From Kaistia terrae (GTDB lineage Bacteria > Pseudomonadota > Alphaproteobacteria > Rhizobiales > Kaistiaceae), in contig NZ_JAPKNH010000001.1 in assembly GCF_026344005.1 (NCBI RefSeq), positions 372,001 through 436,000 on the forward strand: DNA of 64,000 bases. Reading direction: 5' to 3'. Made by a program: the position numbers and the translations under genes. This document shows, one piece after another, positions 39,035-47,999 of this stretch (its first letter is position 1; each line of letters starts with the position of its first letter). The notes below the pieces were generated by a model. That model was not told where the DNA came from. It was given only the letters and a program-made list of their open reading frames with translations, and ran no database searches.

Positions 39035-39748
39035 ATGCCCGGAGAAGCACTCAAGCAGGGTGGCGTCGCCCTCTCTCCCCTCGTCTATCTCGTCGATGAC
39101 GATGAAGATTTCCGGGAGGAAATGCTGGCCGGCCTGACGAGACTAGCCTTGAACGTGCACGGATTTCGCGACGCGGCGGCCCTCTACCGGGCGTTTGCGG
39201 CCAAGCCGGCCGATATCGTCATTCTCGACATTGGCCTGGAGGGCGAGGACGGCCTGTCGATCGCCAGCCATCTGCGGGCCTCGCAATCGGTGGGCATCGT
39301 GATGGCGACGGCAAGAGGTTCCGTCGAGGATCGCGTCAATGCGCTTGAAAAAGGCGCGGACGCCTATCTCGTGAAGCCGATCGACATTCGCGAGCTTGCC
39401 GCCACGCTGGTTTCGCTCAATGAGCGCGTCAAGCGCCAGATCGCGCCTTCGCCGGAGCAGACGCCGCAATGGGCGCTGGTGGAAGGCGGTTGGGTGCTGA
39501 CCGATGGGCTGGGCCATCGTCTCCGCCTGACGGCGTCAGAGCAACGATTCCTCGCGCGCCTGTTCGAGGAACGCGGCCAGACCGTCGAACGCCGCGCCCT
39601 CGTCGAAGCCCTCGGCGCCGATATCTATGACTTCAATTATGCCCAGTTGGACACCCTTGCGAGCCGCCTGCGCCGGCGGGCCGAGAAGTGCGATATGCAG
39701 CTGCCTTTGCATGCAATCCGTGGCCAGGGATTCGCCTTTCCTGAGTAA
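39035..39748 (+). CDS. OmpR-family response regulator
   Basis: A 237-residue two-domain regulator. The receiver has the acidic pair in VDDDEDF, phospho-acceptor Asp65 (IVILDIGLEGEDG), MATARGS with the switch residue region and Lys in YLVKPID. The C-terminal winged helix is of Trans_reg_C type (LTASEQRFLARLFEERGQ, TLASRLRRRAEK, AIRGQGFAF). It is 136 bases after DUF6065 and upstream of the autotransporter; its likely partner kinase is the one at 33781, so the pair brackets the collagen-like gene. Confidence 0.95.
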   Translation: MPGEALKQGGVALSPLVYLVDDDEDFREEMLAGLTRLALNVHGFRDAAALYRAFAAKPADIVILDIGLEGEDGLSIASHLRASQSVGIVMATARGSVEDRVNALEKGADAYLVKPIDIRELAATLVSLNERVKRQIAPSPEQTPQWALVEGGWVLTDGLGHRLRLTASEQRFLARLFEERGQTVERRALVEALGADIYDFNYAQLDTLASRLRRRAEKCDMQLPLHAIRGQGFAFPE

Positions 39749-40308
39749 GATCGACCGCCTTTTCGAGTTTTCGCAAAGTATATTTTCTAGAGAATGATTT
39801 AGGCCACCCACGCACAAGTTTTAGTCAGGTGTCAGGCAGTGATAGGATCTGAAACTTACTGAAATTGTGAGGACTCGTCCTGACAACTAGTTAAGGAACG
39901 GGGAAGAATTCGCACTGGCGGATTCGAATGAGACATGCAGCGAGGCGCATTGCGGAATCCGCGGTGACAGCCTGGCCTGCAGGTGGGGTCGTAATGAGCC
40001 GAGATCTGTTCAAAGGACTTGCCGCGCCGAACCGCGTTCGTTCGCCGCAACCTGACCAGCCCATTTTCGCCGTGGGGGCTTCGGCCAATGCCCCATCCTT
40101 TCCACTCGATACCCATGACGTATCCGGCATCGAGGGGACCGCTGGCTTCTCTTCGATCCACGTCGAGATGTTGCCTCCGCCGCCTTCGAGCGGTCCGCAC
40201 GCCCGATATCAACGTCCGCTTTTCGGCCGGTCGAACGGATAGCTCCGCGCTTCCGTCACCGTCCCGCCCGACGCCTTTCATCATCACCAAAACGTTCAGG
40301 ACAGCAGC
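39749..40308. other. Intergenic leader of the autotransporter
   Basis: A 560-bp gap without a convincing gene. The left end is AT-rich (around 39770-39800) and contains the direct repeat TCAGG at 39825 and 39833 inside TGTCAGGCAGTGA. The remainder could encode a 104-residue frame at 39928 that matches nothing and has ordinary composition for non-coding GC-rich DNA. Confidence 0.5.
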
Positions 40309-43300
40309 ATGCCCAACACACCCGCAACCCCTGCCAGCGAACATTCCCGGGGGCGCTCAAGCCAGGACGCCGGCTGGCGCTCCTTCCTCGTCAGGGGTGG
40401 ACGCATGGTGAAGTACAAGGGCATTGTCGGCAGCGTCGCACCCCACCTTGCCTCGGCCGGACTGGTCGCGCTGGGAGTCGTCGCGTTCTCGGGTTCCGCA
40501 GCCCTTGCCGGCACGTGCAGCACGTCCGACAACACCAATTTTGCCTGCTCGGGTCCGGCCGGAGCCGCCGGCACCGACGCGCCGATCGTGATCAATGATT
40601 CGGGCACGACGACGGTGACGACCGATCCGGGCTTCGGTATCGACGCCAACGGCACCGCCATTACCATCCTGGGCAGCGGCACCGGCGATATCTCCTTCAC
40701 GGACACCAACCAGTCGACGATCAACGGCACCGTGTATGGCATCTACATGTCCGGCGCTAACGCCGGCTCGATGAACATCACCACCAACGGTGTCATCACG
40801 GCCGGCAGCACGGGTATCCTGGCCCCGATGGGCGGGAACTCCACCGGCCTGACCATCGATGTCAACGACGTCAACGCGGGTGCCTATGGCGTCAATATCG
40901 TCGGCAATTCCGGCACGGGCGATATTTCGGTCACGGCCCATGACATCGAAGCGGCTAGCAACGGCATCAATTTCGACAATGGTGCGCAGACGCACGACTT
41001 CACCGTCGACGTCAACAAGATCACGTCCACTGGCGCCAACGGCATCTACGGCTTCTCCAGCGGCAACGGCGCCACCAACATCACGGTGCACGACTCCATC
41101 ACGGCCGACGACAACGGCATCTGGATCGATGTGGATGCCAGCGCTGGCGCGGGCGCGACGACCATCGATGTCGGCGATATCGATGCCGGCAACGAAGGCA
41201 TCAATATCGACACGAATTCGAACACGACCGATCTGTCGATCACGACGAACAACATCGAGTCCGGCGCCAGCGGCATTCGCTTCGTCCATCGTGGCACCGG
41301 CGACACGACCGTCGTCGCCAACGACATCACCAATACGACCGGCAACGGCATCTGGTTCGACACCTATGGCAGCGGCGACGTCTCCGTCACCGCCCACGAC
41401 ATCGACTCCGGCTTCATCGGCGTCTGGATCGACACGGCGGCGACCACCAAGGACTTCACCCTCGACGTGAACAAGATCACGTCCGGTGACGACGGCATCA
41501 ATGTCGTCCACAGCGGCGACGGCTCGGTCAACATCACGGTCACCGACTCGATCGTCGCCGGCGACGATGCCATCGAGCTCCTCCTCGACAACAACAACGT
41601 CAAGGACGTCAACCTCGACGTCAACAACGCCCAGGGCGGCAATAACGGCATCTATGTCACCGACGTTTCCGACGCGGTCGACCCGACCGATCCCGACGCC
41701 GTCAACAACGATCTCACCATCGTCACCCGCGGCAACATCAAGGCTGGCAGCGGCTGGGGCATCTACACGGATACCGACCCGGGCGTTCTGACCAAGATCG
41801 ACGTCCTTGCCGGCTCGACCGTCAAGGCGGATAGCAACGCGGCGATCTACAACGCCGATGGCGACAGCATCGTTACCATCCGGGACGCCTCGGAGGCTTC
41901 CAACAGCATTGTCGGCCGCATTGATCTCGGCGCGGGCGTCGACGTGCTGAACCTGCATGGCGGCTTCTCCGGCATCACCTCGCTCTATGGCGGCAAGACG
42001 CTCGGCGACACCCTGAACGTCTATGACGCCAACAGCACCTATGATGCCGACGCACTCGGCCCGTGGGATTCGATCAATCTGTACAACACCACGCTGAAGC
42101 TCTCGACCGGCACGGATACGGATGTCGGCGCGGCGTCGGACATGTCGAACGGCATCTTCCTGCACAATTCCGTGCTCGATGTCAGCGAGAACCCCGACTA
42201 CGACTCGTATGGCAACCTGTCGATCGATACGACCAGCACGTTCTATTCCCGCGGCGACGCGGCGGGGAATGGTGTCCTGATCCTGGGCGGCCTCCACAAT
42301 GACGGCCTCGTCTCGCTCTCCACGCCGGCTGGCGTCGGTGTTGCCGGCGACCTGCTGACCATCGGGGGGCAGTATTCGGGCGATGGCGGTGCCATCCTGA
42401 TCGACACCGTGCTCGGTGACGACACCTCGATCACCGACCTGTTGCGTTTCAATGGCGGCACCGCCGAAGGCACCACCCGCGTCGGGGTGAACAACACCGG
42501 CGGACTGGGCGGACAGACGGTCGAGGGCATCAAGATCATCGACGTCACCGGTGCTTCGGACGGCGCGTTCTCGCTGATCGGCGACTATCAGATCGCCGGC
42601 CAGCAGGCTGTGCTGGGCGGCGCCTATGGCTACACGCTCTGGAAGAACGGTATCTCCAACCCGGATGATGGCGACTGGTACCTGCGTTCGCAGCTCGCTC
42701 CGACCGGCTCGAACCCGGGCGGTCTCCTCTACCAGCCCGGCGCGCCGGTCTTCGAGGCCTATGCTGGTGTCCTGCTCGGCCTCAACAGCCTCTCGACCCT
42801 GCAGCAGCGCGTCGGCAACCGCTCGTGGAGCGGCGGCGCGGTGGACACGGATTCCAAGCTGGCCAGCGAGCCCCTGTCGGGCATCGAGGGTCGCGGCATC
42901 TGGGGTCGCATCGAGGCAGCCCATACCTCGATCAATCCCGCCGTCTCGACCACGGGTTCCGACTACGACTTCGACACGCTGAAGTTCCAGGCCGGCGTCG
43001 ACTTCTCGGTCCTCGAGAACGAGTCCGGCAAGCTGATCGGCGCCGTGACCGGCCACTATGGTCATGCATCGGCGGACATCACGTCCTCGTTCGGCGATGG
43101 CTCGATCAGCACCGATGGCGCCGGCTTCGGCGGCACGCTGACCTGGTATGGCAATAGCGGCTTCTATGTCGACGGCCAGGCACAGGTCAGCTGGTACGAC
43201 AGCGATCTCGGCTCGGACGTGCTGGGCAACCTTGCCTCCGGCAATGACGGCACCGGCTACGCCCTGTCGTTGGAAACCGGCAAGCGGATCGGCCTCAACA

Positions 43301-43737
43301 ACGACCTGTCGCTGACGCCGCAGGCCCAGTTGGTCTACTCCTCGGTCGACTTCGACGCGTTCACGCAGACCTATGGCGGCGAGGACGTCGCCGCGATCTC
43401 GCTGCTCAACAATGACAGCCTGCGTGGCCGTTTCGGCCTGTCGCTCGACCAGAACAAGTCCTGGCGTGGCGAAAACGGCCTGGTGTCGCGCAGCCACGTC
43501 TACGGCATCGCCAACCTCTACTACGAGTTCCTCGACGGGACCTCGGTCGATGTCTCCGGTGCGACGCTTGCCAGCCGCGACGACCGCTTCTGGGGCGGCG
43601 TCGGCCTCGGTGGCTCCTATGACTGGAACGACGACAAGTACTCGATCTATGGCGAGGGCTCGGTCAACACCAGTCTCCAGAACGTCGCCGACAGCTACGA
43701 CCTGAAGGGCACCGCAGGCTTCCGCGTCAAGTGGTAG
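40309..43737 (+). CDS. Autotransporter outer-membrane beta-barrel protein (type Va)
   Basis: A 1142-residue type V secretion protein. A long extended signal region (residues 1-67, ending SGSAALAG) leads to a passenger of tandem right-handed beta-helix repeats of about 33 residues, recognisable by recurring NGI/DGI turns and VTAHDI or VDVNKIT strands from about 90 to 470. A linker leads to the translocator barrel at about 870-1142, with QQRVGNRSW, IEGRGIWGRIEA, FQAGVDFSVLE and the terminal FRVKW. It has two cysteines near residue 70, otherwise few. The product is probably an adhesin; it ends in a strong terminator. Confidence 0.93.
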   Translation: MPNTPATPASEHSRGRSSQDAGWRSFLVRGGRMVKYKGIVGSVAPHLASAGLVALGVVAFSGSAALAGTCSTSDNTNFACSGPAGAAGTDAPIVINDSGTTTVTTDPGFGIDANGTAITILGSGTGDISFTDTNQSTINGTVYGIYMSGANAGSMNITTNGVITAGSTGILAPMGGNSTGLTIDVNDVNAGAYGVNIVGNSGTGDISVTAHDIEAASNGINFDNGAQTHDFTVDVNKITSTGANGIYGFSSGNGATNITVHDSITADDNGIWIDVDASAGAGATTIDVGDIDAGNEGINIDTNSNTTDLSITTNNIESGASGIRFVHRGTGDTTVVANDITNTTGNGIWFDTYGSGDVSVTAHDIDSGFIGVWIDTAATTKDFTLDVNKITSGDDGINVVHSGDGSVNITVTDSIVAGDDAIELLLDNNNVKDVNLDVNNAQGGNNGIYVTDVSDAVDPTDPDAVNNDLTIVTRGNIKAGSGWGIYTDTDPGVLTKIDVLAGSTVKADSNAAIYNADGDSIVTIRDASEASNSIVGRIDLGAGVDVLNLHGGFSGITSLYGGKTLGDTLNVYDANSTYDADALGPWDSINLYNTTLKLSTGTDTDVGAASDMSNGIFLHNSVLDVSENPDYDSYGNLSIDTTSTFYSRGDAAGNGVLILGGLHNDGLVSLSTPAGVGVAGDLLTIGGQYSGDGGAILIDTVLGDDTSITDLLRFNGGTAEGTTRVGVNNTGGLGGQTVEGIKIIDVTGASDGAFSLIGDYQIAGQQAVLGGAYGYTLWKNGISNPDDGDWYLRSQLAPTGSNPGGLLYQPGAPVFEAYAGVLLGLNSLSTLQQRVGNRSWSGGAVDTDSKLASEPLSGIEGRGIWGRIEAAHTSINPAVSTTGSDYDFDTLKFQAGVDFSVLENESGKLIGAVTGHYGHASADITSSFGDGSISTDGAGFGGTLTWYGNSGFYVDGQAQVSWYDSDLGSDVLGNLASGNDGTGYALSLETGKRIGLNNDLSLTPQAQLVYSSVDFDAFTQTYGGEDVAAISLLNNDSLRGRFGLSLDQNKSWRGENGLVSRSHVYGIANLYYEFLDGTSVDVSGATLASRDDRFWGGVGLGGSYDWNDDKYSIYGEGSVNTSLQNVADSYDLKGTAGFRVKW

Positions 43738-43769
43738 CCGCCCGACAAGGCCAGGACTGAATGCAACGA

Positions 43770-43800
43770 GACGCCGGCCACTAGGGCCGGCGTCTTTTTT
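43770..43800 (+). terminator. Terminator after the autotransporter
   Basis: GACGCCGGCC pairs with GGCCGGCGTC around a short loop and is followed by six T residues. Confidence 0.92.
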
Positions 43801-43824
43801 GGCTGGATACGAGCAGAGAAGGAC

Positions 43825-44097
43825 ATGGCGATGCATGTGGTTTTGGTCATTGGCGGTGGGATCGTGCTGCTCGGCTTGTTCCTGCTGTTCGGCAAGCTCT
43901 GGGGCGGGGCGGCGCCCGATTTCGCGCTCGCTGTGAAGCTGTTCATCCCAATCTGGGCGCTGATCGCGATAATCAATCTCTGGGTCGGCGTCACCCGCGC
44001 TGGCTATTCGATGAGGGAAGAATTGCCGATTCTGGTCCTGGTGTTTGCGATCCCGGCAATTCTCGCCGGCGTGGCGTTCTGGCGGCTGGCACGGTGA
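43825..44097 (+). CDS. Small membrane protein, unrecognised
   Basis: A 90-residue protein with three predicted membrane segments: VLVIGGGIVLLGLFLLFGK, LFIPIWALIAIINLWVGV and ILVLVFAIPAILAGVAFW. I recognise no family. It ends 10 bases before the LtrA-like gene, whose ribosome site overlaps its end, so the two are probably co-transcribed and may form one complex. Confidence 0.7.
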   Translation: MAMHVVLVIGGGIVLLGLFLLFGKLWGGAAPDFALAVKLFIPIWALIAIINLWVGVTRAGYSMREELPILVLVFAIPAILAGVAFWRLAR

Positions 44098-44107
44098 GAG
44101 GACGAAC

Positions 44108-45298
44108 ATGAGCGAACAGACCAACCAGCACTCCTTGTTGCGCCGGCGCGACGGCCACCATGCCCGCGTCACCTACGAAGAACTCTTCTTCGATCTCGTC
44201 TACGTCTTCGCCGTCACGCAGCTCAGCCACGAACTGCTGCATGATCTGACGCCGACAGGCATCCTGCAGACGCTGATCCTGTGGTTCGCGGTCTGGCTCG
44301 GCTGGCAATATACCTGCTGGGTCACGAACTGGTTCAACCCCGAGACCCCGCCCATCCGCGGCCTGCTGTTTGCCAGCATGGCGCTGGCGCTGGTGATGGC
44401 CTCGGCGCTCGACGACGCCTTCGGGGATCGCGCCCTGGTCTTCGCCGGCGCCTACGTCGCCATGCAGGTCGGGCGAACGGCGTTCATCCTGCTTTCGCTC
44501 GGGAGCGATCATCCGCTCGCCGCCAACTACCGGCGGATGCTGGGCTGGCTCGTCATTTCGGCCTGCTTCTGGATCGCCGGCGGCCTGTCGGAATCCTGGA
44601 TGCGCGTCGGCTTCTGGATCGTCGCGGTGCTTTGCGAATATGTCTCGCCGATGTTCGGCTTCGCCCTTCCGGGCCTCGGCCGCTCCTCGACCCGCGACTG
44701 GACCATCGAAGGCGGCCATCTGGCCGAGCGTTGCCAGCTCTTCGTCATCGTCGCGTTAGGTGAAACCCTGCTCGCCACCGGCGCCATGCTGGCCGGCACG
44801 GAAACGTGGGACGTTTCGGTTATCTCGGCCATGCTCGCGACCTTCGTGGGCACGCTCGCCATGTGGTGGCTGTATTTCGGGACGTCGAGCAAGGACGCCA
44901 CCGATGCGATCACCCATTCCGACGATCCCGGCCGGATCGGCGCTTCCTTCCACTATGTTCACGCCATCCTGATCGCTGGCATCATTGCGACCGCCGTCGG
45001 TAACGACCTCGTCATGGCGCACCCGCATGAGGGGGTGAAGCTTGCCTACGGCCTCATCCTGTCGCTCGGTCCGATCCTCTATCTCGCCGGCAGCGCGATT
45101 TACAAGAAGGTAGTCTACGGCACCGTTCCGGTCTCGCACATCGTCGGCGCCCTGGTGCTCGCGGTCCTGATTCCGGTCCTGCTCAACACCAACCTGCTGA
45201 TCGCGGGTTGGCTGACGAGCGCCGTCATGCTCTGCATTGGCCTGTGGGAAGGCCGCGTCCGGCGCAGCCGCCCGGGCGCGGTCCAGGCAGCTCACTAA
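44108..45298 (+). CDS. Low temperature requirement protein A (LtrA) family
   Basis: A 396-residue protein with about ten membrane segments. The family signature is at the N-terminus: TYEELFFDLVYVFAVTQLSH, followed by WLGWQYTCWVTNWFNP and later HLAERCQLFVIVALGETLL. LtrA was named from Listeria growth at low temperature and has no established activity. ATG 44108 follows GAGGAC. It lies 20 bases before the PLOD-like gene on the same strand and is probably co-transcribed with it. Confidence 0.9.
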   Translation: MSEQTNQHSLLRRRDGHHARVTYEELFFDLVYVFAVTQLSHELLHDLTPTGILQTLILWFAVWLGWQYTCWVTNWFNPETPPIRGLLFASMALALVMASALDDAFGDRALVFAGAYVAMQVGRTAFILLSLGSDHPLAANYRRMLGWLVISACFWIAGGLSESWMRVGFWIVAVLCEYVSPMFGFALPGLGRSSTRDWTIEGGHLAERCQLFVIVALGETLLATGAMLAGTETWDVSVISAMLATFVGTLAMWWLYFGTSSKDATDAITHSDDPGRIGASFHYVHAILIAGIIATAVGNDLVMAHPHEGVKLAYGLILSLGPILYLAGSAIYKKVVYGTVPVSHIVGALVLAVLIPVLLNTNLLIAGWLTSAVMLCIGLWEGRVRRSRPGAVQAAH

Positions 45299-45317
45299 AA
45301 GGGAACGGGGATCGGCG

Positions 45318-46571
45318 ATGGACTTGAATTTTCATGTGGTGACTGTCGCGACGGATGTAAGCCGCGCAGGCATTCTGATTGAATCATCCAGGAAATTTGA
45401 GGTCCCCGTGCTCAATCTGGGAAGCAACGTTCCATGGCGAGCCGGCCAGGCGGGCGGGCTGAAGATCAATCTGCTCAAGCGATTTCTGTCGGGACTGGAT
45501 GACGCCAACATCGTTCTTTTCGTCGATGGGTATGACACGCTCGTCAATGCTCCCCTCGATGAGATCGCCGAGCGATTTTTCGAGGCAGAGGTCGATATCC
45601 TCTTTGCGGCCCAAAGGCAGTGGCGGTCGGAAAAGGATCTGTCCGGCCATTTCCCGGAGACGAAAAGCGGCGATCGATACCTCAACGGCGGCGCCTATGT
45701 CGGCCTCGCCGCCAGCTTGAGGGAATTCCTGTCGGCCCCGCTTGCCGACGACGACGATGACCAGACCTATCTGAGTGAGGCCTATCTCCGGCATTCGCAG
45801 GGAGGGAGCGACATCCAGGTTGCTCTCGACACCGAAGCCAGACTTTTCCAGAGCGTGTCCGCCGCATCCTCCGACATCACCATCACGGAAGAGAAGCAGA
45901 TCCTCAACACGACCGTCGATCGCCGCCCGCTCATCCTGCATGGCGGTGGTGACAAGGCTGACAAGCGCCGCTTCACCAATCTAGGCGCCTCCCTTGGCAT
46001 CAGCCGGAAGCAGATTCAGTTTACCGGGACCAATGGCGCCTTCGACGTTGTGGGCCCCGAAATCATTCTCACCGACTTCCTGGATCCGGCGGAGTGCAGG
46101 AAGCTCATCGCCATGGCGGAGGACTATGGCGAGTGGAAGTCGATGTATGGCGACAAGTTCCCGGCTCAGGAATTGAGGCTGCGCACGCTTGATATCAATC
46201 TCTTCAACAAGCTCGAAGTCCACTTCGCCAACGACCTGAACAAGATCATTGAAAAGTATTGGTGGCCGATGCGGATGATCTGCCTCCGGGACGCGTTCAT
46301 CATCAAATATTCGCCGGATACCCAGGCAAGCCTATCCTGCCATACCGATGCGTCGATGGTGTCCGGGATCGTCAAGCTGAATGACGACTATGAGGGTGGC
46401 GATACCTGGTTCCATCGGCAGCAATACAGCACGAAATATGCGCCTGTCGGAAAGATGGTTCTTTGGCCTGGACAAGTGACCCACGGGCACGAGGGGCGCG
46501 AAGTGACCGCGGGCACGAAATACTCTTTGGTTATCTGGACGTCTAGAACAAGAAATGATCTAAATTACTGA
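45318..46571 (+). CDS. Bifunctional collagen lysyl hydroxylase/glycosyltransferase (PLOD-like)
   Basis: A 417-residue cytoplasmic enzyme in two fused domains. Residues 1-222 match the PLOD N-terminal glycosyltransferase: LFVDGYDTLV with the metal pair D70/D73, ILFAAQRQW, RYLNGGAYVGLAASL, the poly-Asp run D144-D148 followed by Q, RLFQS and LILHGGGD with H208. Residues 245-417 match the 2-oxoglutarate/Fe(II) lysyl hydroxylase: CHTDAS with H342 and D344, LNDDYEGGDTWF, THGHEG with H391, and GTKY with K401 at the position of the 2-OG arginine of human LH3. The middle domain of animal PLODs is absent. The expected action is hydroxylation of collagen lysine and transfer of a sugar to it. The only collagen-like protein in the window is in the same island. 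Start ATG 45318 follows GGGGATC. Confidence 0.9.
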   Translation: MDLNFHVVTVATDVSRAGILIESSRKFEVPVLNLGSNVPWRAGQAGGLKINLLKRFLSGLDDANIVLFVDGYDTLVNAPLDEIAERFFEAEVDILFAAQRQWRSEKDLSGHFPETKSGDRYLNGGAYVGLAASLREFLSAPLADDDDDQTYLSEAYLRHSQGGSDIQVALDTEARLFQSVSAASSDITITEEKQILNTTVDRRPLILHGGGDKADKRRFTNLGASLGISRKQIQFTGTNGAFDVVGPEIILTDFLDPAECRKLIAMAEDYGEWKSMYGDKFPAQELRLRTLDINLFNKLEVHFANDLNKIIEKYWWPMRMICLRDAFIIKYSPDTQASLSCHTDASMVSGIVKLNDDYEGGDTWFHRQQYSTKYAPVGKMVLWPGQVTHGHEGREVTAGTKYSLVIWTSRTRNDLNY

Positions 46572-46600
46572 TCAGTATAGGCGCAATCAAATTTATCCTA

Positions 46601-46623
46601 GACGATGATCACGTGTCATCGTC
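46601..46623 (+). terminator. Hairpin after the PLOD-like gene
   Basis: GACGATGA pairs with TCATCGTC across a seven-base loop, 30 bases after the stop. There is no T-run, so intrinsic termination is uncertain. Confidence 0.4.
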
Positions 46624-46658
46624 TTCGGTCAACATGTCTGATCTGACGCCCGTTTTTT

Positions 46659-46966
46659 CTACGATTTGAGGGAGAGTCCACGATTCTCTTCCTGGCCTCC
46701 TGCGGCCTGCTTTTCCAGCGTAGATTTCTGTACAAACTCTGCGGGTGGATGTCGGCAAGGGGAGAGTAGGTCTGTGGCGGTTTCAATCCTCTTTCCATGA
46801 GGGGAGGGTAGCTCTTGCTGAGTGTCGAGAACGGCGTGCCAATGAGCCATTCTTCTCGGAGGCACCCGTCGAGGCTCTCGGCGAAGGCGTTCTGCGTGGA
46901 CTTGCCCGGCGGGATTAGCCGACAGGCTGGCGATAACGGTCGGTCCCACCTGCTGTCGCAAGCCAC
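46659..46966 (-). pseudogene. IS3-family transposase C-terminal remnant
   Basis: The minus strand reads IPPGKSTQNAFAESLDGCL then REEWLIGTPFSTL, the end of an IS3-type integrase core with its last catalytic Glu, and after a frameshift HPPAEFVQKSTLEKQAAG, the family's C-terminal tail. The 5' part and terminal inverted repeats are missing. It is a relic, lying just inside the right end of the island. Confidence 0.75.
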
Positions 46967-47033
46967 TCAAGCCAGTTGGGCGAAGAGAGATCCGGTTGAC
47001 AGCGGAGCGCTGGTTCGACAAAGGCCAATGCCT

Positions 47034-47112
47034 GTCCCCGCAACCAGTCTACAAAGAACCCGCCCTAACCGGCGGGTCCTTTCGTTTTGGGCCTTCGCGA
47101 CCATCGCGGTGA
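47034..47112 (+). repeat. Direct repeat B, attR-like
   Basis: This copy matches 32932-33010 at 73 of 79 bases by my alignment, with no gaps. It begins with the tRNA-fMet 3' end GTCCCCGCAACCAG but no other part of the tRNA precedes it. On the minus strand it keeps AVTAMVAKAQN, equivalent to the recombinase C-terminal AAMVAQAQN beside repeat A. Confidence 0.8.
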
Positions 47113-47999
47113 CGGCCCAGTTCGGAATCGTTGCAGATCTCGAAAAAGCGGTCGAAGCAACGGCTTCGGCTACAGTAGCAACGAGAGCGTGTACTTATGA
47201 CGTTTCTCTCGAAAATGGGGTAATCAGTTCGATAGCCTGGCGAGATATCGGAGGCGAACGACGATCTGCAGGCCGGATGAGATCTCACCAAAGCTACGAA
47301 TTTACGACGCATTCCGATGCAATCATTCGGAGAGTGGAGAGCTCTAGTGCTTCATCTAAATGGTCTTGCCACGCTATCGCCGTATAGATTTGGTGTATGA
47401 GTCAATCTGCTGTTTGAAAATCTCATCGGCGTGTCGCGGACCTCCGATGTGCAAAACGAGGCTCTGTGGTTCGTCAGTCGATAGACGTCTTCAGGATAGC
47501 GCACACCAGTGCCCGATTTGTTCGTAGCGCGCTGACGGCTTCGCCCGGTGGGCTGACGATCAAGTGCATTGGCAACGCGAGCGCGGGTGATAGCGCAGCC
47601 TTCCTGAGCTTCGATTGACTAGGAAGCGAACCTCGGCTTCGTGGGGCTGCAGCCTTAGCGTGGTCAGCATTCGGACAATGGGTATTATTCGGCAATTCGC
47701 ACGCATGTCGGGACAATGTCGGGAGATACGCCAGCACAGGACTGGTCAATAATATATTTCGATCTAAATTTGGAATATATTCGTATTGGCAATTGGGATT
47801 AAGCTGTTGATTGTTCGTGTTTTCTCTTCGTTATTTGGAAGGATGGCGATTTCAGTCGTTAATTTTAGTTTAGTGATCAATAAGTGGGTCCGTAGATAGG
47901 TTTCATAGAAGGAGCGTTCCACCGTTTGTAGTCAAATCAAACGGTAGCCAATCAGCTGAATTCGACGCCGGCCTGAAGGTATGATCGAACGAGATTTAC
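47113..47999. other. AT-richer non-coding junction between islands
   Basis: About 890 bases without a convincing gene. Base composition falls to clearly AT-rich by 47750-47900. Open frames at 47049-47312 and 47474-47749 (minus) have no family resemblance or ribosome site. I read the region as decayed element DNA plus the promoter region of the glycan cluster. Confidence 0.5.
47751..47781. promoter_or_regulatory. Twin AATATATT palindromes upstream of the glycan cluster
   Basis: The 8-base palindrome AATATATT occurs at 47751-47758 and again at 47774-47781, 23 bases apart, in the AT-rich stretch before the RgpF-like gene. Spacing near two helical turns suits a dimeric or AT-binding regulator such as a MucR/Ros-type silencer; no direct evidence. 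Confidence 0.3.

Noticed and set aside
39928-40242. Possible 104-residue gene before the autotransporter
   Set aside because: No ribosome site or motif; composition typical of non-coding GC-rich leader.
40400-42000. CRISPR-like periodicity in the autotransporter
   Set aside because: The repeats are coding and degenerate at DNA level, with no constant repeat or unique spacers; no cas genes are near.
40357-44172. 1271-residue open frame antisense to the autotransporter
   Set aside because: A by-product of high GC and repeated codons; no domain is recognisable, whereas the plus strand has signal peptide, repeats and barrel.
43825-46571. Toxin-antitoxin or phage defence reading of the small membrane, LtrA and PLOD-like genes
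   Set aside because: The third gene is a clear glycosyltransferase/2-OG oxygenase with collagen-specific resemblance, and no nuclease, NTPase or toxin fold is present.
47474-47749. Possible 91-residue minus-strand gene
   Set aside because: No family resemblance, no ribosome site, in decayed junction DNA.
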